The notes beneath the pieces were generated by a model that saw only the letters and a list, made by a program, of their open reading frames with translations, ran no database searches and was not told the origin of the DNA. 64,000 nt of DNA from Gnetum montanum (Eukaryota > Streptophyta > Gnetopsida > Gnetales > Gnetaceae). Numbering within the stretch: the stretch's first letter is position 1; each line of letters starts with the position of its first letter. Shown piece by piece: positions 23,629 through 35,443 of the stretch. The DNA lies in assembly GCA_015680685.1 (NCBI GenBank), contig MNCI01037516.1:387429-451428 (forward strand), given 5' to 3'. A program made the position numbers and the translations under genes.

Positions 23629-24035
23629 TTGCAATCAAACATAACCACCCATTAGACTATGCATAAGTAGCTCAAAATGGTCCTTATACACCTCCATTCA
23701 ACTAAGTTATGTTGTTGGCACAGACATTAAATCCCCCAGAGTGTTAATTCATGGGTTAGAGCCAAAAACAACAAGGGTTGAGTGGAGTTTAAATGGTTGT
23801 TTTTGTTTCTTCCCTTAGAGGTGCAAAGTCTTAATTCACTAATTAATTAATTAATTACACATAGGCTTCACCCCCCCATGACTGAGAGCATACCTCTGAG
23901 TGCTTAAGAGGGCAAGGATCAGTTGATGCAGACGTGTGATGGAATGTAGGTGCTTGGGAAGAAGTTAGGTAGAAAAAATGGCAAAATATCCCCCTAATTT
24001 GTTTACAAAATGATGAAAATATAAAATGCAACAGC

Positions 24036-24130
24036 TGCATATATAGGGGTTGGGCGCTGCATTGATGAGGCCGCGTATACGGAGGGGGCTGCATATACAT
24101 GGCCGCGTATACGCAAGGGGTCGCACCCCT
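24036..24130 (-). promoter_or_regulatory. U3-like segment upstream of ORF3 in element C
   Basis: On the minus strand GCGTATACGCGG, TGTATATGCAGCC, CCGTATACGCGG and AATGCAGCGCC lead into a CTATATATGC box (24040-24045). The same kind of GTATAC palindromes and GCAGC words sit upstream of the TATA box in C's LTR. No LTR end is present. It lies about 400 bp before the ORF3 ATG and may be an internal promoter. Confidence 0.45.
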
Positions 24131-24710
24131 TGACCACCGTTGACCAGCCCATAAAAAGCCCGTAAAGATGAATTTAAATGCCAAATTGAGACGGTTGAAG
24201 AGCGTGAGAGACTTGGAACATGGCTAAGGACAAGAGGAAGGAGAGTTGAGCTAGACAAAGAGTCAAGGGTAGGAAAATGTGGTGAGAGAGAACTCCGTAG
24301 AGTGGAAATCGAGCAATGGGACCACTAAAACAATCAACCACAGAATCAAAAGGATGGGAGACTAACAAGCAGGACCAGGAATATGTAAGTGGGTCCTCCC
24401 CATAGTAGGCGATAGCCTTAATAGCCCTTGCATATCCTCAACACTGGAGTTCATGGACCCCAGGGTCAAGAAATGGAGCTTGCAAGTTAATACTTTGACC
24501 CAAGAGATCTTGCCAAGGCATTAGAAGCACATGGAAATCACGACAAATTTTTGAAACATAAGATGGGCAATGAGGTGAGTTCAGGAGAGAAACAGGTGAG
24601 AGAGGGATGAGAGGAGTGGAATTCCAATCGTTGGTAACGTGAAACCTCATGTGAAGTTGTGGTTAAGTGACCCAATAGGACCGTTACTGAGTTCAGACCC
24701 AAAACCATCC

Positions 24711-25238
24711 ACATATAGTGACCTCGTAGCAACAGGCGAAGCCCCATCCGTCCACCAAGGATCAAAGTACACCCATAGGAAACCACCACTCCAATAAGCG
24801 TGAGAGGAAGGAAGTGAAATGAGACTAAGTTAGAGGGGATGGAGTGAGTCCCATAACTCATTTTGGTAGCCCATGAGAGGCGGTCAAAGGGGTGTGCTTT
24901 GAATTCTCACATAGTTATGATTTTATTTTGTTTATTTTCTTGTTATTTTGTGGGAACCACACCATGCAAAGACCCATGCTTGTTTGCATGCATTTGANCA
25001 AAATAAAAAGAAAATAAACAAAATAAAATCATAACTATGTGAGAATTCAAAGCACACCCCTTTGACCGCCTCTCATGGGCTACCAAAATGAGTTATGGGA
25101 CTCACTCCATCCCCTCTAACTTAGTCTCATTTCACTTCCTTCCTCTCACGCTTATTGGAGTGGTGGTTTCCTATGGGTGTACTTTGATCCTTGGTGGACG
25201 GATGGGGCTTCGCCTGTTGCTACGAGGTCACTATATGT
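24711..25238. repeat. inverted duplication bordered by single N, probable assembly artefact
   Basis: 24999-25238 is the near-perfect reverse complement of 24711-24950 and sits exactly between single N at 24998 and 25239. The left arm is in the natural minus-strand orientation of C's 3' non-coding region (compare F near 4080). The right arm is its copy turned round. Identical short peptides encoded on both arms are a by-product. Confidence 0.85.
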
Positions 25239-25639
25239 NAGGAGTGAGACAAACTAGGTGGACTATTTCACGCAACCCATCGTAACGAAAACCATTCGCG
25301 CTAGACACCTGACGAAAATACGATAACTTATTAGCAAACAATTGAAAATTAAACACACACATATGCATAGATAAACAACAAAGAAAATGGAAAAATAATT
25401 TAAAAAAGGAGGAATTAGGAAGAATTTGCAAACATATGAACGATGTTGAAGAACAAAAAAAATGTAAAACAAAAAATTCCAAAAAGAGTGAGGCGCATAG
25501 TGGAATGGATTAGCATGGAAGACGGTCTCCCCCACGACTGGGTGGAAAGGAGGAGATGTGAAAGATGGAGCGAGGTTGTCCTGGTGATGATGAGGTGGTA
25601 GCATTGGTTAGGTGGAGTTGACGGAAAGGTTTCAATTAT

Positions 25640-26925
25640 TGCCGGGTGACCAACTGTGTCCATGTGGGGTCCTCAGGTTTGTGGATAAGCAAGGCCCCAG
25701 ATGGGAATGTTTCAGAGACAATGTATGGTCCCTCCCACAGTGTTTGAAACTTGGTCGGTTGTGATACATGTGTGGGGTTCCAATACAACACCTTGTCTCC
25801 ATGTCTAAATGTGACCTTCCAAATCCTAAGATCATGTCATTTTTTATTGTAGGCTTTATGGATCTCAGTTGAAGACAGGGCCACTAATCGATTCTCATCT
25901 AGCACACTTAAGTTGATAAGTCGTTCACATTGTGCTAGAGGTAGGTCAAGGCCTAAGTCACTAGTCGTGGAGAGTGTCTGGAGTTTTTCCTGGATTAGAA
26001 GTTTTGGTAGCTTACCACACATTAACTCATAGGGAGAGTACCCTATAGGAAGTTTCCAAGTGGAGCAATAGGCCTAGAGGGCATTGTTAAGTTTGGTGCT
26101 CCAATCCCTCCTATATTTGCTGATGGTTCGGGTGAGGATCTTGGTGATCTCCATATTGGTGACTTCGACCTGCTTGTTGGCTTGGGGGTGATAGGGTGTT
26201 GTAAATTTATGGGTGACCCCTAAGTGTTGCATGAGTTTTCAAAAAGTGACACCCGTGAAATGAGTGACATTATCTAAGATGAGTGCATGTGGCACTCTAA
26301 ACCTATTGACGATTTGTTGTTGGACAAATCATGCGGCGGTGTTTGAAGAACAGTCGACAATGGCTACCGCCTCCACCTACTTTGTGTAGTAGTTCACAGC
26401 TATGATGATGTATGCCTTTTCATTAGATAGGGGTGTGATGTGCCCCATGAAGTCGATGCCCCAGATGTCGAAGGGCTCTAGTAGTTGGATCCACTGTTGA
26501 GGTCCCTTCAACCATGCAGGGGTGGACAAACCATTGTGCATCCCTAAAGATTGTGGGCCAGTAATATCCTACAAGCAGGATCTTAATGGTTGTGCGGTGT
26601 CCAGCATAGTGGCCCCCATAAGGACCCTTTTGAGCATCTTGGAGGATGCGTAGTGTATCGTCATCAGGGACACACCATTGAACCAGGTCATCTGCGCACA
26701 TCTTGTAAAGATGACCATTGATTTTCATGAAGCACTTGGCCTTATAGAGAAACTATTGTTTCTACCGATGGTTCCACTCCTTTGGCAATTCTTGAGTGGT
26801 GAGGTAGGTGAGGATGTGGTTGAACTAAGGTGATTCCTTGGGCACCTATGAATCGACCGCACCCGTGAAGAGGAGTTCATTTAGAAATTTGTCGGAGAGG
26901 GGCTCCTCCTCTTTTGTGTCATCCC
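25640..26925 (-). pseudogene. int: integrase of element C
   Basis: Minus-strand MKINGHLYKMCADD, then LRILQDAQKGPYGGHYAGHR (His pair of the zinc domain) and ILLVGYYWPTIFRDA. The core continues through a region homologous to B's GIDxMDFI and TNNG blocks, and the C-terminal part 25632-26022 matches the domain that follows it in B (33000-33280). The Cys pair after YYWPTIFRDA is lost. Several stops and shifts. Confidence 0.75.
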
Positions 26926-28580
26926 ATTGCAACTGAGATAAGTGGTCAGAAACCACATTCTAGGTTCCCTTCCAGTCTACCATGGTGAGGACAAATTTTT
27001 GAATAATCACCAGCCACTAGATGATGCAGGGGCTCACTATTGGTTTGTTCATCAGGAACCAGATAGCACTGTGATTTGTATGCATGAACACCTTGTATCC
27101 GAGCGCATAGTGTTAGAATTTTTCCAAGGCAAACACCACCACCATCAACTCCTTTTCGGTGGTGGTGTAGTTAAGTTGAGCACCCATAATGCTATGGCTT
27201 TCACAATGGATATAGTATGGGCATTTTTGACCATTACACTATGTAAGCATGACTCCAAAGGCATAATTGGAGACATCTGTCATGATGTGGAAGGGCTTGG
27301 ATCAATCAGGTGCCCGTAGAATTGGAGTTTCTATGATTATCTATTTAAAAATTTGGAATGCAGATTCACATTCCTTGCTCCAGATGAACAGAGCATCTTT
27401 CTTTGTGAGTTCTACCAACAACTTGGCAATCTTAGAGAAATTTTCAATGAAATGCTAGTAGTAACCAGTGTGGCCAAGGAATGACCACACATCTTTTACA
27501 ATGCTTGGTTGTCAGGTGATTCCTTGGATGACCCTGATCTTTTCAGGATCCATGCTACTCTATGTCTAAGAGATACGATGCCCCAGCACAATGCCTTCTT
27601 GGACCATTAAATGGATTTTTTGCCAATTGAGCTGTAGATTAGTGTCTACACACCTTTTTAGAACTTGCTCAAGGTGGTCCAAGGCCTGCTCGAACATGGC
27701 CCCATAGGTAGAGAAGTCATCCATGAAGACCTCTACCCCATTGCTAATTTTTTGTTGGAAGATGCTGAGGACAAGGCATTGGAAAGTGGTAGGAACATTA
27801 CATAGGCCAAAAGGCATCTTCTTGTATGCAAAAGTCCCCTATGGACTTGTGAAAGTTGTTTTGGCTTGGTCCTTTGGTGCAATTTGGATTTGGTTATAGC
27901 CACTATAACCATTCAAAAAGCTGTAATAATGGTGTGCTGTAATGGTGTCCAACACTTGGTCCAAAAATGGGAGTGGAAAGTGATCCTTAAAGGTAGCCAT
28001 GTTGAGCAATCAGAAATCTATATAGACCATCCATTTTCCACCCTTCTTTGACACAATAATGAGTGGGCTGATCCATTCGCTATCAGCAACAGAGTAGATG
28101 AACCCTACTTTGAGCAATTGTTCGATTTCATCTTTGACAACTTGCTTCAATTTGGGATTCAACCACCTTTGTGCTTGATGTCATGGCTTCATGGAAGGGT
28201 CAATATAGATCTGATGTTGGCAGACCTTGGGATCAACTTCGGTTAACTCAAGATATGACCATGCAAACGTAGCATCCCATTTTTTCACCACCTTCAGCAA
28301 CTTTTTCTTTTGTTTCAGAGCAAGGGTGGCATTAATAATTACCGGCTTCCCATTTTTCAAAAATGCATATTCTAACTGGGCTAGTAAGGACTTGAGCTCC
28401 AGAGACTCTTGTTTGAAGCTTTTAGGGATTTTTAGCTTTCCCCAATCATCATGGTCATCAATAGTGGAGACTTGTTGATGAACCTCTTTCATTTCATCCA
28501 TGCTTTTTACATAGGTTCGTACAAGCCCCTTAGATGGTTCCATGCATAATGCACTGCTAGCAAGATTAGCTATCAACCAT
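26926..28580 (-). pseudogene. pol: reverse transcriptase-RNase H of element C
   Basis: Linker MDEMKEVHQQVSTIDDHDDW at 28500 and PKSFKQESLELKSLLAQLEY, then RT with MPFGLCNVPTTFQCLVL and VEVFMDDFSTY (FMDD) near 27740-27817. A Ty3-type RNase H follows with HIMTDVSNYAFGVML-like and AQLNYTTTEKELMVVVFAL-like blocks to about 26930. The layout equals that of B. Confidence 0.85.
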
Positions 28581-28690
28581 TGGGTGCCCTTTTGATTGGT
28601 GGTTGCTACGTACAGGCACTATTGAACTGGCGATTCTTCAGTACACCAACTACATGCTTGAACGGATGTCTGATTAGAGGACCATAACTG

Positions 28691-29110
28691 CTACACATAG
28701 TTGCACACTGAGTCATTATACGTGATGCATGAAACATGCTTCTTCTCGATCTTTCCAAAAGGATTTTCCTTTGAAATTTCAAGGGAAAGATCCAGGAGTC
28801 CTAGTTGTGCATCCATCATGCTCAGCCAGGCTCTTCCCGTTATGATTGGGAAATTCCCCTTGCAATTCTCCACATGGATGACAAGGAAATTGGGAAGATA
28901 GGACCATCCATAAACAGTGGTCACAATATCCTCCATCATAATATCCTTCACTAATCCTAAGGGAATGGTGGTGGATTGGTCTGCCAGCTTGAACCAAATG
29001 TTGCTCTTCTTTAGCAGGGGCAGGTTCCAGTTCTTGTACATGTCATGTGAGATCAAATTGACTCCTGACCCCGAGTCCAGAAGAGCTTTACATGGCCCAT
29101 TCCCTGCCAC
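28691..29110 (-). pseudogene. pro: protease of element C (frame intact, active-site DSG kept)
   Basis: An open 140-codon stretch contains CKALLDSGSGVNLISHDMYK with the catalytic D-S-G, FKLADQSTTIPLGLVKDI, FPIITGRAWLSMMDAQLG and IEKKHVSCITYNDSVCNYV. It is the best preserved protease in the window. In the living element it would be part of the Gag-Pol polyprotein, so the ATG at 29110 is not a true start. Confidence 0.85.
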
Positions 29111-29129
29111 CTAAAGATAGATGAGGGGG

Positions 29130-31801
29130 CTTCTTGGATCAGTCAATTTTTGGGGAAGATGCCCTGCCTTTATCCAGTTGGTCACTACATGTGTGAGCAT
29201 GACTGTTTGTACATTGGAGGATGTTTGGTTTGAAGGTTGCTCAGTTTGAAGTTTAGAGGCACCAGCCACAGGTGGGTGTGAGGGTGTGCCTACATTATTA
29301 GGATGGAAGAAGGGACATTTTCGTGGCTTGGCTTTTGATCCACCTGGCTGAGGAGCCGGTTGTAGGTTGATAGCCCTCGTAGCATTGCATTGCTATGGCT
29401 GTGGTGGGGTTTTCCCGTGCATAGGTGGAGCAGGTGGAAGCTAAGTGGGATGTTGCAGAGAAGGAGTGGTAGGAGAAGGTGATGGAGGATAGTAGAGATA
29501 TGGGCTCTTCCCCTTGGGTGATGGAGATTGTGGTCGAAAATATTCTGGGGGGTGGTAATAATTTTTGAATGTGGCATGACTAGAAGAGTCCCGTGGAGAG
29601 AATGGTTGCTAAACATAGTATCCANAAGAGCCCATATCTCTACTATCCTCCATCACCTTCTCCTACCACTCCTTCTCTACAACATCCCACTNNNNNNNNN
29701 NNNNNNNNNNNNNNNNNNNNNNNNNNNNNNNNNNNNNNNNNNNNNNNNNNNNNNNNNNNNNNNNNNNNNNNNNNNNNNNNNNNNNNNNNNNNNNNNNNNN
29801 NNNNNNNNNNNNNNNNNNNNNNNNNNNNNNNNNNNNNNNNNNNTTCATAAGGTTGCGGTGGTGCTCCACTTGGATAATATCCTTGTTGTTGTTGGTGGAA
29901 TTACCTTGGGTTACCTTGTGGGTAAGGTAACTTTCAGGGTGTTTGCCTCTTCGTCAAGCGAGGATTCAATGCATACATCCTAGACTCTTGGAGATGTGAC
30001 ACCATGGGACAACACCCCTTAGGATGTTCGTATTGGCATATGCGACATTCATCATCCTTCTCAGTGTCAGAGTCTGCAACTGGTTTTGCTACAGCAACTT
30101 TGCCCTTATCCTTATGTTGGGCACATTTAGCTTCCTTCTTCCTTCGCTAATCACGAGCATTACCTTGTTCTTTGGACTGTTCTGCAATTTTCATCACACT
30201 TTGGAATTTTTTGTCCAAAGAGTCCCACATATTATCAACCTTTGCCAATATTTCAAATGCAAAGTTTTGTAAGGGCAAGGTTTTTCAGTTCACCATTGCT
30301 TCCAGTGGTGATTCTTCCTCATCTTCTAGTCCCTTTTTCTGATGGAGGGATCCCGATTAAATTCCTCTACACTCTCCTTATTTTTGAGTTCCCCCTCTTC
30401 TTTGGCCACTTGCTCAATGAGGCACTGTAGTTGATAGGCCCTCAATTCTGATAATCGTTCCTAGGCATACACAACAAGGGTCTTTCTTGTTTCAAAGCGG
30501 AGCCCATAAATGATATGGCAAAGCTGTGTCTGCTGAGAGTAGCCATGACTAGGGCATTGATGTAATAATGAATAGTACCTACTCATGGCTGCATCCAAGG
30601 GTTCATGATTCCCTTGCTTCCACCCTTGGATCTAATGTCTCAGATTTGCCACTCTGGAGTACGTTTGATACTTGTCATTGAAAATCTCAAGCATTGTACT
30701 CCATCTTTTGATTAATTCTGGTTCCAAAGACTGGTACCAGCTTTCTGCTTCCTTGATGAGTGTGCGAGGGAACAACTTAAGCTTCTGCCAATCATTGTCA
30801 ATATTATGCAGGGTGCAAGCATCATGGAACGCCTATAGGTGGGTTTGCAGATTACAATTGTATCCTCCTTCAAATCTAGGGATATTGTTCATGTCAATGC
30901 ATTTGATCCGACTATCTTTTAAGTGTCTGTTGGGTATCTAAACTACCTCGACGATATGGAGCATGCTCCAAGTAGCCAACAATGGCTCATTCGAGTCATA
31001 TTCCTGCTGAGCACCATAATTTCTATGACGATTTCAGCTACCCCTTTTTTCATGACGGTGAGCCTCGAGTGATTGTTCATGTGTTTCCCCACATTGGTCC
31101 CTTCGATCTTGATGACCACCATCTCCTCGCTCCTTTCTACCATGGTTATGATCAGAATCTGAACTAGATGAAGGTAGTGAGGAGCGAGAGGATAGAGAAG
31201 AGGGAGAGGGATTGCCACCACCCTGGTGTTGATCTCCTCCTTTTCTTTGGTGGCAGCCACGATCTTCCTGCCCATCCTTTCTTATGTTGTGACCTTTCCT
31301 ATGTGACCCTCCATCCCCTTGGGGATCTCGGTCACTTGGTGGCTTATTCTGGATGATCGACTGAATGACCTGCTGCCCCAGAGGAAGTTTGGTCGAATGG
31401 GAATCATGAAAGATAGGTTCCCCATCGTCCTGTAGCCCTTGCAAAAATAAGGGGTTACTGAACTATTTCCTCTTCATGTGTTCATATCATTCTGCCAGCT
31501 GTTGATCTCGTGCTCGTTGGGCCTCAATGGAACAATAGTCCCGGTAGTCATGGTCCTCCATGACGTACTCCATACCGTGGTCCTGGATGCCTAGTCTGGC
31601 AAGATTGTGGAACAACATTCCAGGAGTTGATCAGTCAGGTGGTAGTATGATGCTGCCTTCCATGTCCCATCATCGTAGATGCTCATCCTAATGTAGGATG
31701 AATGTGAAGTCAGGGACATATTCATTGGGATGCTTATATACCACTCGACATTCTTGTGGCACTGATGGGTTGAATACATCTTGCATATGAGGAGAAGACA
31801 T
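29130..31801 (-). pseudogene. gag: gag of element C
   Basis: The ATG at 31801 gives MSSPHMQDVFNPSVPQECRV, equal in position to MSSSSNKSN of F. The Ser/His/Arg-rich region 31034-31444 (GNPSPSSLSSRSSLPSSSSD) matches F's HGDGSPSSSPSSHH. The core lies at 30450-30950 and the knuckle near 30020-30060. The Pro-rich tail is cut by a 152 bp gap and a suspected inverted artefact. Stops are scattered. Confidence 0.75.
29444..29843. other. inverted block plus assembly gap inside C gag
   Basis: 29626-29691 is the reverse complement of 29444-29509 with one mismatch. It begins right after a single N (29625) and runs into 152 N (29692-29843). This looks like a misoriented read end at a gap, not biology. Confidence 0.85.
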
Positions 31802-31948
31802 GTTGGATGTTAGATGATCCATTTACTTGGTGTACCTTACTTTTTACTTTAATCCGCCTAGCGTGCGTAAATGTTACTATCCTAGGTCCTTTCCAACAAC
31901 GTGAATGATAATTTTGCTAAGGTTAAATGATGCATGTAAGACTATCAG

Positions 31949-31966
31949 TCCTGGGCAATGGTGTCA
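31949..31966 (-). promoter_or_regulatory. primer binding site of element C
   Basis: On the minus strand TGACACCATTGCCCAGGA follows the LTR after one base. It matches TGGCGCCGTTGCCGGGGA (tRNA-Asp type, as in Athila) at 13 of 18 positions, and most differences are G-to-A. Confidence 0.75.
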
Positions 31967-31967
31967 A

Positions 31968-32840
31968 TGATGAGCGACTAGGTACCCCTATGCCCAATCA
32001 TGCGAATCACGAGCATTCACATGCGACTCGATCGAATTCTGTAGACTGTAAGAACTTAACATACACTAGACCTCTAACTAGCAAAACCCTTTGTTAGAAT
32101 GGTCATTGTCTTCTCAACCTCACTTGTGAGTATCTAATGGCGATGGTTAAGTGAGGTTGAGACAATTAATTTTTATGGCTTTTTACTTTATCTTTTGGCA
32201 TTTAATTAAGGTATGGTTATGAAATTTATAATTATCCTAATCTATATCTTAACTATGCCTAGCATAAGTATCTGATCCTATCTTCCAGGCACATCCTGAG
32301 CATCCCCTAACCACTACTAGGTTACCAGACGTTAAGCATCACTGGGTTGCCAAGCGTTGGGTTTACGTTCGAGATGGCCGTACTTATGGTTTCTACAAAC
32401 TATGAACGAGCGATAGTGATTAAAATAATAACAAGAGAAACTTAAGTAATTATCAAAGCATAAATATATTAAGCTATTAAATGCATTAAATGACTAAGTC
32501 CAAATGCTGCAAGGAATGCTTGAAAAGCTCATCTTTATAGTGGTTGACTCCAATGGGCTCAGATACATCAGTGCTCAAATAAAGAGCCAAACACCTTTCT
32601 TACATCTACTGTGGGCACTTGGAAAATATTCTAACTCTCGTGGAAACAAACTGTAAGAGCTTTGCTACAATTGATAAAAAGGTACTTAAGAGTGGTGGGA
32701 GACCACTTATTTATAGGTCAAAATAGGTGTCGCGTAAACTGGGCCACGTCGACACATGGAAAGATGTGTCGATGGAGTCGCGTATACAGGGTCCTGTATA
32801 TGCAGCCTAGTAAACGCATTAACCTTTTGACACTTCATCA
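31968..32840 (-). repeat. 5' LTR of element C (873 bp)
   Basis: TGATGAGCGA...CACTTCATCA on the plus strand, matching 19588-20540. A minus-strand TATAAATA box lies at 32708-32715, 125 bp from the LTR start. It is shorter than its partner mainly by lacking the duplicated U3 unit. Confidence 0.92.
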
Positions 32841-32845
32841 CTCCC

Positions 32846-33295
32846 TATAGGCTACTCTCCCTATGAACTAGTGTATAGAAAATTCCCAACTCTTTCTATT
32901 CAATTTGAGCTTTGTACACTTTTGACAGCCTATGACCTTGACCTTGACTTAAGTCTAGCATAAAAAGAAAGATTAATGAATCTTAACTTGCTAGATGAAA
33001 ATTGATAGGTGGCCCTATCATCAAGGCATTTAAGAAAAAAAGCCATGACCTTAGAATTAGAAAAGTCAAATTTGAACCAGGAGATGAGGTCTTCTACTGA
33101 AACCTCACACATGTGCCACAAAAAACCAAGTTCCAAATACTATGGGAAGGCCATTATATTATTTTTGAGATCTTTCCTTTTGGGGCCATATTGATCTACA
33201 AATTTGAGAGCTCAAATAAGAAAAAACTGGTCAACATGTAACAAATTAAACCTTTCCATGAGTATAAGGAAGCCGATGGTCACAACACCTCCTCA
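32846..33295 (+). pseudogene. int: integrase of element B, part 2
   Basis: Continues the reading interrupted at 19587: YSPYELVYRKFPTLSIQFE, then a Leu/Arg-rich region and the C-terminal domain (FEPGDEVFY-like and FEIFPFGAILIYKFESS-like) to about 33290. Homologous to C's 25632-26022. Confidence 0.75.
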
Positions 33296-35428
33296 AATGG
33301 ACAACCACACTTAATTTTTGGATCTCTTTCTTTCAACTTAGTCATGTGGGGAGATGGCCATTCATGCTGATCATATAAATGACTCCTCATTTTTTTTCTA
33401 TTTTTTGTTTTATAATTTGTTGTTTTTACATCCTTTTTTCTTTTCTACTTTTTACTATTTTATACCATTTTGTTTTATTTTACAACATTATTAATATGTT
33501 TTATTTTTCTTGACTATTTTACAATTTCTTGCATATTTTCCCTTATTTTGCTGTGATTTTCTTATTATGTTCTAATAATAACATGCCTTATGGCTAACAG
33601 GGTATAATGCAGTTTGCTTGATGTGGGTATGTGATATTTGGTTATTTGATTGTTAGTGTTTGGATTTTAGCTTTGAATTTTGTTATTGATAACTAAGACA
33701 TAGCTTCTTTTTCATGAAATAAGGAGCGATTCCATGTCATTAATCCATCCACAAAATCTATGGTGTTTTTGATTCTCGAAGTGTGAGGTCCCTTTCCTTT
33801 ACAAACCTTTAAAAAACTTGTGACCTTGGAAGTTTTTGGACTTGGAAAGGATTCAAGGGCTAGAATAGGGTGTGACTCCAAGGGGACTCAATACTCTTTA
33901 TACCCTTTTACTTACTTGGGTGTGTGAGTGTGTTCTTGGATTTCTTATCATTCCATGTTGACCAATAACATGAAGTTGAATAAGTCTTTGCATGGTGTGG
34001 TTCCCATCCAAATAACAATAATAATGAAAATTCAAAGAACATTCCTTAGATAGAATAACATGCTACAAGCATTGGTTATGGGACTCGAAAGCCATGTTAC
34101 CCATGCCTGAAGGTCCCCTCTAACTAAGGTCCTTTTTCACTTACTACTTCTCTATTCTTCTCCATAAGGAATGGTGATTGATCTATGGGATCACTCTTGT
34201 GTCTCAAGGAGGTGTATCGGTCTTAGAGTGGTGATGCAAAGTCATTAAACTTGGTTGGTTTTGGTTTGGACTAAGGATGGATTTTTTTAGGTCATTCAAC
34301 CAAAAAATTCATGAGAGACTTCATGTAACCTTTATTGGGAAGTCCATTCCACTTTTTCTCTCTCATCCATCTATGCTTTCCATGCCTAACATCACTACTG
34401 GTGTTCATGTCCTTGTTTGATGTCTTGGTTTGATATGTTGAAATTTTAGGTAGTTTCTTCTAGATTTTTGTACTTAACTTTCTATAACCATTAATCACCC
34501 ATGAGGTTAATGGACTCCTTGGCTTGAGGATATGCAAGGGAAACAAAGGGCATGTGCTTGGTTTAGGAAGGACCCACTTTCATACCTTTTGGTTGGGATA
34601 GTTGAGTTTTTTATGCTTAGGCATTCTCTTAATCAAATCCTTTTTCATGCCCCATCGATGACATCCAATTGTGTGCATCTTCATAGTGTTTTTCAATGAA
34701 ATCCTCTTTTTTATTGTTGTGAATTCTTTAATCCTCTTCAAGCATTTCATCATGTTTGGGCTTTTTAGAATTTAATAATGAACCACTTAGCCATTTCATC
34801 CCATTTTTTAGTCTTCTCACTACCGAAGGTACACTCTATGTCATGGGGGCCACTCAGGTTTTTTTTTACAGTTAATTTTTTTAAATTTTTCTAACTCTTG
34901 CAAAGGTTTAACTAAGTACTAACACTAACATCATCAAGTGATGATGTTAAATCCTTTTAATGAACTTTGATACCCACAGAAATCAAATACTATCAAAAGA
35001 ATCAATCCATCATAATCACAAATTACCCAAGCTTGACGAGATAGGGTACCTAAAAGCTATAAGTTACACATTACACACTAATTTGTGATTTTGTTGTGAT
35101 TGTAGAAGGAAGCATGGATTAGAAGTGGGATTGTCTTCACAAAGAAATAAAAAGTAGCACCATGCGATGAGGTTCCTTCATGATCATTGAGTCTTCTCCC
35201 TTGTTCTTCAGCTACCAGTGAAGTTGGATGTTAGTTTCAGCTAGGGTGTTTAATTTTATTATCATGAACATCCAATTTTGTAAAAGACTAAAAATTTGTA
35301 CCCTTGGGAACTTAGAATCTATCTATTTTTTTTGAGTCAGTTTGCATGTCAGTTAATAATCCTATACCTTCTCAATATTTTGTAAGGGACTTGTTCCTTC
35401 TTTTGTTCACTTGAGGACAAGTTTTCAT
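33296..35428 (+). other. 3' non-coding region of element B
   Basis: No gene is seen in 2.1 kb. It contains the CATGTGGGGAGATGGCC block, a T-rich TTTTTTGTTTTATAA stretch at 33390-33560, CTTTGCATGGTGTGGTTCCC near 33985 and GGTTATGGGACTCGAAAGCC near 34073, all shared with F and C. Confidence 0.7.
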
Positions 35429-35443
35429 TCAGTCATGGAGGTA
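35429..35443 (+). promoter_or_regulatory. polypurine tract of element B
   Basis: TCAGTCATGGAGGTA abuts the 3' LTR. Compared with F, one G is A. Confidence 0.65.

Larger units (their letters stand above)
19588..32840 (-). mobile_element. Element C: Athila-like Ty3/gypsy element with an additional ORF3
   Basis: Inserted in B's integrase with a perfect 5 bp duplication, CTCCC (19583-19587 and 32841-32845). On the minus strand the order is LTR, primer site, gag, protease, RT-RNaseH, integrase, 3' non-coding region, ORF3, purine tract, LTR. The 13.25 kb length includes gaps and a suspected assembly duplication. It must be younger than B, which it splits. Confidence 0.95.

Noticed and set aside
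22229-23655. Several plus-strand frames of 60-97 codons
   Set aside because: They are shadows of minus-strand ORF3 of element C, which is continuous across them apart from transition-type stops.
24538-25285. Two frames encoding an identical 50-residue hydrophobic peptide on opposite strands
   Set aside because: Produced by the inverted duplication between single N; probable assembly error in non-coding DNA.
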